DNA of 8,446 nucleotides from Planctomycetota bacterium (GCA_023429275.1 JAEYWB010000888.1:1-8446); one strand, 5' to 3'. Positions 1 through 6,136 are shown, counted from the first letter of the stretch. Notes: generated from the letters alone by a model not told the origin. Translations and numbers: made by a program.

Positions 1-2
1 CA

Positions 3-89
3 ACCGCGGAGCGCGGTCAACCTACCGAGAACTCGGCAACACTCGAACCGCGCGCCGCTGGCGCGTCGCGGTTAAACGCGGTTAAACGG
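3..89. repeat. GC-rich inverted repeats and a tandem 10-mer
   Basis: Three elements lie together. Positions 3-8 (ACCGCG) and 12-17 (CGCGGT) form a 6-bp hairpin with a 3-nt loop. Positions 46-56 pair with 60-73 (AACCGCGCGCC against GGCGCG-TCG-CGGTT) as an 11-bp stem with a 3-nt bulge. The decamer CGCGGTTAAA then repeats directly at 67-76 and 77-86. No open reading frame here looks coding. The cluster looks like a short dispersed or REP-like element downstream of the gene at 188-487, but only genome-wide copies would prove that. Confidence 0.45.
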
Positions 90-121
90 CCGGGTCGGGT
101 CTCGGCCGAATCCGCAGTCAC

Positions 122-163
122 AAAACAGCACAACCCGCCTCTGCCTTTGGCAGAAGCGGGTTG
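122..163 (-). terminator. Rho-independent terminator of the small exported protein gene
   Basis: CAACCCGC (131-138) pairs with GCGGGTTG (156-163), and an inner CTGCC (141-145) pairs with GGCAG (149-153) around a TTT loop. Read on the minus strand, the hairpin is followed by TGCTGTTTTG, a short T-rich tail from the AAAA at 122-125. It begins about 25 nt after the stop codon at 188, on the correct strand, so it most likely ends that transcript. Confidence 0.8.
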
Positions 164-187
164 CAAGCTGCATCGCCCCCGGAAATC

Positions 188-487
188 TCAGAACACGTCC
201 ATCGTGAAGTGGTTCCCCCAGTGGTACGGGTGGGGGTTCGGATAGAAGTTGTTCCAGTGCTGGTTGTAGACCGGGATGCGGCGCTCGACCGGATACCGGT
301 AGTACATGTGGTCGTATTCGACCGGCTTCTGGAAGTTGTGCGGGTAGTAGACGTACGGGTAGTAGTAGAACCGCTGCCAGTTGTTCGGCTGTCCCGGCGG
401 GGCGGCTTCGACGGACGGGGTCGCTGCCACGAAACCCGTCGCGATCACGGCCACGCAGCACGCGGCCCAGAGTTTGAACTTCAACAT
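188..487 (-). CDS. Small Tyr/His-rich exported protein (planctomycete type)
   Basis: This encodes 99 residues. A signal peptide is clear: the basic start MLKFK, a hydrophobic core at about 7-22, and a likely cleavage after VEA (residue 28). The predicted mature part of about 71 residues has 13 Tyr and 6 His, including the stretch YYYPYVYYPHNF (41-52), then YYRYP and RIPVYNQHW, ending HWGNHFTMDVF. The ATG at 487 is chosen because AGGAG lies 6 nt upstream and the signal peptide begins there. The frame stays open to 691, but that extension translates only the 30-bp repeats. I associate this Tyr-rich ending with a small protein family common in planctomycetes, sometimes labelled calmodulin-binding; nothing here supports that label. 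The role is unknown. A cell-surface or matrix component is one guess. It is monocistronic, with its own terminator. Confidence 0.85.
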   Translation of the reverse strand: MLKFKLWAACCVAVIATGFVAATPSVEAAPPGQPNNWQRFYYYPYVYYPHNFQKPVEYDHMYYRYPVERRIPVYNQHWNNFYPNPHPYHWGNHFTMDVF

Positions 488-529
488 CCTTGTCTCCTCG
501 CGAAGCGGTTGCGGGTCACGTTCCGCAGC

Positions 530-649
530 GCCGGCGTCAAGCCGGCGAATCGGGACACCGCCGGCGTGGAGCCGGCGAATCGGGGCAGTGCCGGCATCGA
601 GCCGGCGAATCGGGACAGTGCCGGCATCGAGCCGGCGAATCTGGACCGT
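530..649. repeat. Four tandem 30-bp palindromic repeats
   Basis: Units lie at 530-559, 560-589, 590-619 and 620-649. Each follows the pattern GCCGGC-N5-GCCGGCGAATC-N8, so every unit can fold as a 6-7 bp GC hairpin with a 5-nt loop. Units 3 and 4 are nearly identical; units 1 and 2 diverge mainly in the loop. The array sits 43-162 bp upstream of the ATG at 487, so it would lie in the leader of that gene if transcription starts upstream of it. Because 30 is a multiple of three, every frame reads as a decapeptide repeat, which creates false reading frames. There are no spacers, so it is not a CRISPR array. Confidence 0.85.
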
Positions 650-701
650 CCTTGCACGGGATGATTCATCGACCGGTTTCCCGCCGGACAACGAGTCTTT
701 T

Positions 702-749
702 CGGCAGAATCGTTAGTCCCGGCACAACTGACCTCCGCACTTTCTGCCG
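702..749. repeat. 8-bp inverted repeat upstream of the small exported protein gene
   Basis: CGGCAGAA (702-709) and TTCTGCCG (742-749) are perfect inverted copies separated by 32 bp. They lie upstream of the 30-bp repeat array, where a promoter for the minus-strand gene at 188-487 could be. No convincing -35/-10 pair was found around them. Operator function is only a possibility. Confidence 0.35.
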
Positions 750-791
750 GAGTCTCGCGTGATCCCCCCGCGTGGTGGCAAGGAGGTTGAA

Positions 792-915
792 CCACCAGGG
801 CACCAGGACGCAAAGGAACAAGAAAGGAAGAGGCTCCTGCCGGGCAGGACTTCACCAGCCTGGAGACTCCTTCCTTTGTGTCCTGGTGTTCCTTTGTGTC
901 CTGGTGCCCTGGTGG
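792..915. repeat. Large imperfect inverted repeat, CACCAGGACACAAAGG family
   Basis: The left arm begins CCACCAGGGCACCAGGAC at 792 and runs to about 830. The right arm (869-915) ends in its reverse complement. They match over about 38 bp with two substitutions, plus 7 bp present only in the right arm, which carries a second TCCTGGTGTTCC-type unit. About 38 bp separate the arms, with smaller hairpins inside. It lies between the two divergent genes at 188-487 and 981-2036. From memory, this kind of CACCAGGACAC repeat is dispersed across many planctomycete genomes and others. No transposase or target-site duplication is visible. Confidence 0.75.
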
Positions 916-920
916 CGATC

Positions 921-946
921 CTGTCCCCCCATTTTTCCCAGGACAG
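921..946. repeat. 6-bp hairpin before the pseudouridine synthase gene
   Basis: CTGTCC (921-926) and GGACAG (941-946) flank a loop containing TTTTT. It lies 34 bp before the ATG at 981. It could act as a weak terminator that shields the gene from upstream transcription, or it could be the edge of the adjacent repeat element. Neither is shown. Confidence 0.3.
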
Positions 947-968
947 ACCCGAGCGACGAGAAAGTCTT

Positions 969-974
969 TAGAAT
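969..974 (+). promoter_or_regulatory. Candidate -10 element close to the start codon (leaderless?)
   Basis: TAGAAT matches the TATAAT consensus at five of six positions and ends 6 nt before the ATG at 981, so transcription would start at or next to the A of ATG. No clear -35 is present at 16-19 nt spacing, and no Shine-Dalgarno sequence precedes the ATG. The two observations together suggest a leaderless mRNA, but a chance match is possible. Confidence 0.35.
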
Positions 975-980
975 CGAACG

Positions 981-2036
981 ATGTCCGCCTCTCACCTCCC
1001 CGCCGTACCCGAGCACGACTGCGTCGAACTTGTCGTCGAGGAGTTCTCGAACGGAGCCCGGATCGATTCCTTCCTCGCCCGGCACTTCCGCAATTACACG
1101 CCCTGGCGGCTGCAGCGGATCGTTCGCGAAGGAAACGCCTGGATCGATCACGTTCCGGTCCCGCAGACCCGCCGTGTCTTCGCCGGACAGCGGGTGACCG
1201 TGAGGCTGGCGGAACCTCCCGACAAGCTGCTCGACTCCGATCCCCGGCCGATCCGCGTCATCTACGACGATCCCTGGATCATTGTGGTCGACAAGCCCGC
1301 GGGGGTGATCGCCCACCCGACCGGGGAATTCCAGCGCGGGTCGCTCGTCAACATCCTGCAGCACTGGGTCGATGCCCGCTCCGCACGGCGCGGGCTGATC
1401 CGACCCGGTCTGATGCATCGCCTCGACCGCCAGACGAGCGGCCTGATGGTCATTGCGCTTCAGCATGTCTCCCATCGGCACCTCGCCGCCGCGTTCGAGT
1501 CGGGACGGGTTTCGAAGACCTACGTCGCGCTGGTCGAGGGACGCCTCCGCGAGCCGAAGGGGACGATCAAGTTTCCGATCGGCCGGACGCCGACGGGGCG
1601 GAACGTCCTGATGAGCTGCCGGGCGGAAGCGATCGACGCCCGGCCGTCGCAGACGAACTACGAAGTGATCGAGACGTTCCGCGACCACACGCTGGTGGCG
1701 GCGAAACCGCTGACTGGACGAAACCACCAGATCCGGGTCCATTTCGCCCACATCGGACATCCGCTGGTCGGGGACGAGTTCTACCTCCCGTTCGGCCACA
1801 TCCGCCCGCTCCGCGAGCCGCCGCTCTCCGAGGAGGACGAGGACGAATCGGCCGAGCCGGAGGGGATCGAGACCGGCCTTCCGATCCGCAGACACGCCCT
1901 GCACGCCGCACGGCTGGCGTTCGCCCACCCGATCACGAACCTCTGGATGGAGTTCGCGGCACAACTGCCCGAGGATTTCTCGCAGACAGTGACGGAGCTG
2001 AGACAACAGGAGGTCGGGCTGCGGGAGGCGACGTAG
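981..2036 (+). CDS. RluA-family pseudouridine synthase
   Basis: This enzyme isomerises specific uridines to pseudouridine, most likely in 23S rRNA (RluC/RluD type); the target site cannot be read from sequence. An S4-like RNA-binding domain spans about 27-77 (from RIDSFLARHF to VTVRL). The catalytic domain starts near IIVVDKPAGVIAHP (100-113). The catalytic motif is HRLDRQTSG (146-154), with Asp149 as the nucleophile; most relatives have E or D where this has Gln151. Further family blocks are SKTYVALVEG (178-187), GRNHQIRVH (246-254) with GHPLVGDEFY (259-268), and RHALHA (304-309). An acidic insert (EEDEDESAEPE, 284-294) sits between the last two. The 351-aa length suits the family. The ATG at 981 gives a complete S4 domain but has no Shine-Dalgarno sequence. 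The gene is monocistronic and convergent with the next gene. Confidence 0.95.
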   Translation: MSASHLPAVPEHDCVELVVEEFSNGARIDSFLARHFRNYTPWRLQRIVREGNAWIDHVPVPQTRRVFAGQRVTVRLAEPPDKLLDSDPRPIRVIYDDPWIIVVDKPAGVIAHPTGEFQRGSLVNILQHWVDARSARRGLIRPGLMHRLDRQTSGLMVIALQHVSHRHLAAAFESGRVSKTYVALVEGRLREPKGTIKFPIGRTPTGRNVLMSCRAEAIDARPSQTNYEVIETFRDHTLVAAKPLTGRNHQIRVHFAHIGHPLVGDEFYLPFGHIRPLREPPLSEEDEDESAEPEGIETGLPIRRHALHAARLAFAHPITNLWMEFAAQLPEDFSQTVTELRQQEVGLREAT

Positions 2037-2085
2037 CGCCTGCTCGCATCCTGGCATCCGGATTCAGCAAACCAGCCGGCACTCG

Positions 2086-2496
2086 CTAGTTTGAGGTTGA
2101 GAGCAGGTGCGACCTCAGTCGCCACAGGAGCTTCCAGGCGGCGCCGTCGGCCGCTTCCGAGCGATTCCCGAGAACGTCGAGCCGCAGATCGACGGTCAGC
2201 CCCGAGCCACACTCCCCGAGGAGTGCGGGGCCGCTGGCAGAGGGAGGGATGTCGATCCGCAGCCGGAACTGCGGATGACGGGCGATCCATTCCGCCCACC
2301 AGCCAGCCGGGCCGATCTGCACTTCGATCCCGTCCTCTTCCACCCGGATGAACCGTGTGGCGGCGGGCTCCTCCTGAAGGAAACCGCAGACTCGCGACAG
2401 GAACGCGATCCCCGGTCCGGCAACGACGAGGCGCTCGGAGTGGACTCGACTTCTCACGGCGAGAGACGGATTGCGTCGTCGGAGACGAAAGATCAT
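2086..2496 (-). CDS. Hypothetical cytosolic protein, 136 aa
   Basis: I do not recognise a family. Coding is supported by strong G/C preference at third codon positions across the frame, a balanced composition and alternating hydrophobic blocks that look like beta strands: RLVVAGPGIAFLSRVCGFL (22-40), TRFIRVEEDGIEVQIG (47-62) and FRLRIDIP (77-84). A Trp-rich segment (WWAEWIARHPQF, 66-77) and a basic end (WKLLWRLRSHLL, 121-132) stand out. The start is basic (MIFRLRRR), and there is no signal peptide or membrane segment. The ATG at 2496 is the first one after an in-frame TGA, though no good Shine-Dalgarno sequence precedes it. An in-frame GTG 13 codons later is an alternative. The stop lies 49 bp from the pseudouridine synthase stop (convergent), and the start is divergent from the TPR gene. 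Confidence 0.7.
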   Translation of the reverse strand: MIFRLRRRNPSLAVRSRVHSERLVVAGPGIAFLSRVCGFLQEEPAATRFIRVEEDGIEVQIGPAGWWAEWIARHPQFRLRIDIPPSASGPALLGECGSGLTVDLRLDVLGNRSEAADGAAWKLLWRLRSHLLSTSN

Positions 2497-2782
2497 GACA
2501 GGCCGCAGGTGAGCGGGTGGGAAGGTTCAGGGAGGCGAAAGCACGTCCCGCACCTCTCCCGATCGCAACGGTCTGATTCTTGCCCGCCCAGCAAAAACGC
2601 GAGTCGTCGCGTCGTATGCCTCAGCCGCATGTCGTCGAGATGCGACATCCTGCTGCCACAGAGCCACATCGCCATGGGACCCGATCGACCCGCACGGTTG
2701 GACCCGTTACGTTCGACGTCGCGTTCTCCTTCCGTCGATGGAGAATATCCGGGGGCGATGAGGGACCGTGGCACGGCAGGGT

Positions 2783-2811
2783 TTGACAGGCTCCCGCGGG
2801 ACCGATGCAAT
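2783..2811 (+). promoter_or_regulatory. Sigma70-type promoter of the TPR membrane protein gene
   Basis: The -35 is a perfect TTGACA (2783-2788). After exactly 17 bp comes TGCAAT (2806-2811), four of six matches to TATAAT. Transcription would begin near 2818, leaving a leader of about 65 nt before the ATG at 2883. This argues against the earlier in-frame ATG at 2805, which would lie upstream of the RNA start. Confidence 0.6.
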
Positions 2812-2839
2812 TCGCCCCGTCTCCCTCGAGTTGCATCGG
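2802..2839. promoter_or_regulatory. Inverted repeat overlapping the -10 region and RNA start
   Basis: CCGATGCAA (2802-2810) and TTGCATCGG (2831-2839) are perfect 9-bp inverted copies. In RNA the pairing could extend to 13 bp, with one G-U pair. The left arm covers most of the predicted -10, and the right arm falls at about +14 to +22. This is the geometry of a repressor operator. If transcription instead came from further upstream, the same sequence would fold as a leader hairpin. Confidence 0.5.
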
Positions 2840-2882
2840 GGTCTTTCCGCTCCATCCCTCTCCGATCGGCAGAGCACCGACA

Positions 2883-5177
2883 ATGGCCCGGCCACGCGAG
2901 ACCTCGCCCCCCCACGCCTCCAATGAAAAGACGTCGGTGGCGCTCGATTCCGCCGCGCAGGATTCGGGGTTGAAGGCGGGAGAGATCGGAGAGCCGGGCC
3001 GTCCGACGATCGACCCGCCGGACATCTGGGTCGACCTGGGTCTCGGGGCGGGACTGATTCTCCTGGTCGCTCTTCTGTTCGGACGGGCGGTCGGTTTCGA
3101 CTTCGTCAATCTCGACGATCCGACCTATATCACGGACAACGAGCATGTCGGCGGGGGACCTACGCCTGAGAACCTCCTCTGGGGGCTGACCACCCTTCAC
3201 CACTCCAACTGGCATCCGCTGACGTGGTGGTCCTGGCAGTTCGACATCGCGGTCTGGGGGCAGGAGCCGTGGGGGCATCACCTCACGAACGTGGTCCTCC
3301 ATGCCGTCAATGTCCTGCTCGTCTGGCGGGTCGTCTGGATTCTCACGGGACTCCGCCTGGGGGCGTTCGCCATTGCCCTGATCTTTGCCATCCATCCTCT
3401 CCGGTGGGAGTCCGTCGCCTGGATCTCCGAACGGAAGGGCCTTCTCAGCGCGCTCTTCGCCCTGCTGGCGGTCGAGAGGTATGACGCCTATGTCCGCGCG
3501 CCAGGCTGGCGGCGGATGGGAGCGGTCACCCTGTGTCTGACGCTCAGCCTGATGTCGAAAGGGATGGCGGTCTCGCTTCCGTGCGTGCTCCTTCTGCTCG
3601 ACTGGCGTCCGTACCGGCGGTGGACCTCGTGGCAGGGAACGTGGCGGCTTGTCTTCGAGAAATGGCCGATGTGGGTGATCGTTGCGGTGACGTGCGTCCT
3701 GACGGTTGCGGCCCAGAAGGGCGGAGGCGCTGTCCGCAATCTGGAGGAGGTCACGCTGACCCAGCGGATCGTCGGGGCCGGCTGGGCGTACGCCGTCTAT
3801 GTCGGTCAGACTCTCTGGCCGCTGGATCTGTGCGTCTTCTATCCCATCCAGAAGTCCCGGCCCCTCTGGCAGCCGATCGTCGCACTGGCGACGGTGGGAC
3901 TGCTGACGCTTGTGGCGTTCCTGGCACGGCGCCGCTGGCCAGCGGCGAGCGTGGCCTGGCTTTGCTACCTCGGGATGCTGATCCCGGTGATCGGTCTCGT
4001 TCAGGTCGGCGAGCAGGCGCATGCGGACCGGTACACCTATCTCCCCAGTATTCCGCTTCTCGTCATGCTCGGGACGATGCTGGTCGCGACGGCGGGGCGA
4101 TCGTGGTCGCAACGCCTTCAGACGGGACTGCTCGTTGCCGTCGCGGTTCCACTCTTCGTCGTCAGCTTCAACCAGGGAGGGACCTGGCGGAACCGGAGGA
4201 CGATGTGGCAGCAGGCGACCCGGGTTGCCCCCTGCGGGATCAGCTACTGGCATCTCGGCCAGCTGGAGATGCTCGATCGCCGGTATGCGGAGGCGGTTGC
4301 GGCGTTTCGGGAGTCAACCCGGATCAATCCTGACTCGGCCGAAGACCGCAGCGCGCTCGCCGCCGCTCTCGATGGGCTCGGGCATACCGATGAGGCCGAG
4401 CGTGTTGCCCGCGAGGCCCTCGAACTTGCCAAGCCCGATTCGGTCGGCGTCATCGCGCGATGCCGCTTCATCCTCGGCAAGGCGGCGGCGCGGCGAGGCG
4501 AGATCGAGGACGCCGCGCGCGATCTCGACACCAGTCTGGCGAACGCGACGGACCTCGTCCTTCGGAACGACGCCGCGGTCCAGCTCCTCCGGCTCGGTCC
4601 CGAGGGGGCACGCCTCGCGATTCCTCACCTTCGGAAGCTCGCGTCGGAGTATCCGGCGAGCCCTGAGTTTCCGGGGAATATTGGAAACGCCTTCATCGAA
4701 ATGAGCGACTGGCCCTCCGCCGCGGCGGAATTCGCCAAGGCCGCCTCGCTTGATCCGGGCCGCCCCCAGCTCCGCAGCCGGTGGATCACCGCGCTTCTGG
4801 CGTCAGGGGAGTCCGATACGGCCCGGGCCGAGCTCAGGATTCTCCTGGCACAAGATCCGAACTGGCCGACCACGGCTCTCCAGGCGGCGGACAGGATGAC
4901 GCTCGACCCGAAGTCGAAGCATGCCAGGATCGAGGAGGGTTACTGGCTGGCGGGAGCGATCGGCGTGGCGTTCGAAAACCCGCCCGCCGAGGCACTGAAG
5001 GTCATGGCCCAGGGAGCGGCCGGGCTGGGCCGGTTCGACGAAGCGGAACGGCTCGCGGAAACGGCCATCGCGACTGCGGTGCGGAACGGCCGGCCCGATC
5101 TGGCCTCTGCCATCCAGAAGCAGCAGCAGCGCTACCACGCGAAGGAACGTCCAACACCGCTCGAAGTGCCTCAGTAA
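2883..5177 (+). CDS. TMTC-like GT-C membrane protein with C-terminal TPR repeats
   Basis: 764 aa. The N-terminal 430 residues are a multi-pass membrane region of about 11 predicted segments, the first at about 52-70. It resembles bacterial relatives of the protein O-mannosyltransferase/TMTC group (GT-C fold). Family-like blocks are VNLDDPTYI (75-83), NWHPLTWWS (109-117), GHHLTNVVLHAVN (131-143), HPLRWESVAWISERKG (171-186), LMSKGMAVSLP (223-233) and QAHADRYTYLP (378-388). Asp78-Asp79, just after the first segment, match the acidic catalytic pair of GT-C enzymes, which use polyprenyl-phosphate sugars. From about 453 to 740 the protein is helical with TPR-like units, for example SYWHLGQLEMLDRRYAEAVA (454-473), presumably facing the exterior. 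I infer O-glycosylation of exported proteins; no substrate is evident. The start at 2883 is favoured over 2805 because of the promoter at 2783-2811; its Shine-Dalgarno sequence is weak. Confidence 0.85.
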   Translation: MARPRETSPPHASNEKTSVALDSAAQDSGLKAGEIGEPGRPTIDPPDIWVDLGLGAGLILLVALLFGRAVGFDFVNLDDPTYITDNEHVGGGPTPENLLWGLTTLHHSNWHPLTWWSWQFDIAVWGQEPWGHHLTNVVLHAVNVLLVWRVVWILTGLRLGAFAIALIFAIHPLRWESVAWISERKGLLSALFALLAVERYDAYVRAPGWRRMGAVTLCLTLSLMSKGMAVSLPCVLLLLDWRPYRRWTSWQGTWRLVFEKWPMWVIVAVTCVLTVAAQKGGGAVRNLEEVTLTQRIVGAGWAYAVYVGQTLWPLDLCVFYPIQKSRPLWQPIVALATVGLLTLVAFLARRRWPAASVAWLCYLGMLIPVIGLVQVGEQAHADRYTYLPSIPLLVMLGTMLVATAGRSWSQRLQTGLLVAVAVPLFVVSFNQGGTWRNRRTMWQQATRVAPCGISYWHLGQLEMLDRRYAEAVAAFRESTRINPDSAEDRSALAAALDGLGHTDEAERVAREALELAKPDSVGVIARCRFILGKAAARRGEIEDAARDLDTSLANATDLVLRNDAAVQLLRLGPEGARLAIPHLRKLASEYPASPEFPGNIGNAFIEMSDWPSAAAEFAKAASLDPGRPQLRSRWITALLASGESDTARAELRILLAQDPNWPTTALQAADRMTLDPKSKHARIEEGYWLAGAIGVAFENPPAEALKVMAQGAAGLGRFDEAERLAETAIATAVRNGRPDLASAIQKQQQRYHAKERPTPLEVPQ

Positions 5178-5212
5178 ACGGAGTTCCTCAAGGACCTGGG
5201 CTCCCTGTTGCT

Positions 5213-5238
5213 CTGCCCGCTGTTCGCCAGGGCAGCGG
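5213..5238. terminator. Possible hairpin terminator between convergent genes
   Basis: CTGCCC (5213-5218) can pair with GGGCAG (5230-5235). Alternatively CCGCTG (5217-5222) can pair with CAGCGG (5233-5238). It lies between two convergent stop codons (5177 and 5267), where a shared terminator would be expected. No T tract follows on either strand, so intrinsic termination is doubtful. Confidence 0.3.
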
Positions 5239-5266
5239 AGATCTCGCGTTATCGGGTCGCTGCCGA

Positions 5267-5884
5267 TCAGCCGTCCTTGCGCCGGTCTGAAGAATCCGAT
5301 TCGGCATCGCCGCTGATTTCCTCGCGCAATTCCTTCACGTCTTCCTTGACCTCGCGGAGGTCGCTCTTGAGCTGATCGACGTCGTTGCGGAGTTCGCCTT
5401 TGATTTCTTTCACGTCGTCCCGGACCTCCTTCATCAGATCCCGGACTTCGGTCACGACCTCGTCGGCTTTCTGCTTCGCTTCCTCAGACTCACCGAGTTT
5501 CTTGTTCATCGCCTGCAACTCTCGAAGAAGGTCTCCAATGACCACGACGGAGTGCGGTTTGACCAGACTGTAGTTGAACCCCGCGTCCAGCGCGCGGCGT
5601 TCGTCCGGGGTTGCCGAATTCGCGATCAGGGGAGTCTTTTCGAAGAGGTTATGAAGCCGGAATGCTCTTGCAAGCTGGTAGCCATCCAGTTTCGGCATAC
5701 GGAGGTCGCAGATGATGCAATGCGGCCGAAACTCCTCGGCCGCCGCGATCGCCTTCTGACTGTCCACGACGGACTGGCTGGTGAACCCCCAGACCTTCAG
5801 CAGCAACGCCATCGTCTTCGCCGCGTCGGGATTGTCATCAATGATCAGGACTCGGAACTCCTGGTCATCCCTCGACGCGGACAT
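5267..5884 (-). CDS. Receiver-domain protein with C-terminal coiled coil
   Basis: 205 aa. Residues about 10-125 form a response-regulator receiver domain: acidic pair Asp16-Asp17 (RVLIIDDNPD), phosphoacceptor Asp60 (CIICDLRMPKLDGYQL), switch Ser90 (NSATPDE) and Lys109-Pro110. All key residues are present, so it should accept phosphate from a histidine kinase. No DNA-binding or enzymatic output domain follows. Instead residues about 126-190 form a highly charged coiled coil. Hydrophobic positions run 147, 151, 154, 158, 161, 165, 169, 172, 176, 179, 183, 186, 190, a regular 3-4 spacing with one stutter at 161-169. The tail (191-205) is hydrophilic. The product is cytosolic and probably oligomeric, signalling through protein contacts. 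The ATG at 5884 has GGGAG 4 nt upstream. No histidine kinase is nearby, so it is an orphan, and it converges on the TPR gene. Confidence 0.92.
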   Translation of the reverse strand: MSASRDDQEFRVLIIDDNPDAAKTMALLLKVWGFTSQSVVDSQKAIAAAEEFRPHCIICDLRMPKLDGYQLARAFRLHNLFEKTPLIANSATPDERRALDAGFNYSLVKPHSVVVIGDLLRELQAMNKKLGESEEAKQKADEVVTEVRDLMKEVRDDVKEIKGELRNDVDQLKSDLREVKEDVKELREEISGDAESDSSDRRKDG

Positions 5885-6104
5885 GATTCTCCCTTGCCTT
5901 GAACGAAAACTCCGCGATGGACCTTCAACCGGGCGGGATCAGGTCTGTCGATCCGTGGCGACCGGCTTCGATTTCTCCGGTGCAGAGCCCCCTGTCCTGC
6001 ACCGCATCGGCGCGTTCGGGACGCAATCGGCGTGCCTCACACCGACAATGTGTCCGCAACGGACCATGAGGAACATTTCGGTTCTGAAAAGGGGCAGACT
6101 TCGT

Positions 6105-6136
6105 GAGGATTCGCAGAGATTCCGAGAGATTGCGAA
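6105..6136. repeat. Three 7-bp direct repeats at 10-bp spacing, with inverted flanks
   Basis: GAGGATT (6105-6111), AGAGATT (6115-6121) and AGAGATT (6125-6131) are spaced exactly 10 bp apart. TTCGCA (6110-6115) and TGCGAA (6131-6136) form an inverted pair around the last two copies. The cluster lies about 220 bp upstream of the receiver gene start. Helical spacing of direct repeats is typical of cooperative regulator binding, but this could also be a fragment of a dispersed repeat. Confidence 0.35.

Larger units (their letters stand above)
2497..2882. other. Divergent intergenic region, 386 bp
   Basis: No gene is supported here. Its right part holds the promoter and inverted repeat described separately, which face the TPR membrane protein gene. 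No comparably good promoter was seen for the minus-strand gene starting at 2496. Frames running through this stretch on both strands are extensions of antisense frames and lack start signals. Confidence 0.6.

Noticed and set aside
530..649. CRISPR-like array
   Set aside because: The units are directly adjacent with no unique spacers, only four copies exist, and no cas gene is present.
488..855. Frames encoding decapeptide repeats (for example RRLDAGTVPI)
   Set aside because: They are translations of the 30-bp palindromic DNA repeats, which stay open in several frames because 30 is divisible by three. The small gene has a good ribosome-binding site and signal peptide at 487 instead.
852..2089. 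Long frames of about 400 codons on both strands overlapping the pseudouridine synthase
   Set aside because: They overlap the real gene in other frames, are Arg/Pro-rich, and run into the repeat element. The RluA motifs are in the 981-2036 frame.
2805..2882. Upstream ATG (2805) as the start of the TPR membrane protein
   Set aside because: It lies inside the predicted -10 and inverted repeat, has no Shine-Dalgarno sequence, and would add 26 residues of low-complexity sequence.
2493..4253. A 586-codon open frame on the minus strand, antisense to the TPR membrane protein gene
   Set aside because: The translation is rich in Arg, Pro, Asp and Gln, with no domain-like pattern. The opposite strand encodes a protein with clear family motifs. 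Long antisense frames are expected in GC-rich genes.
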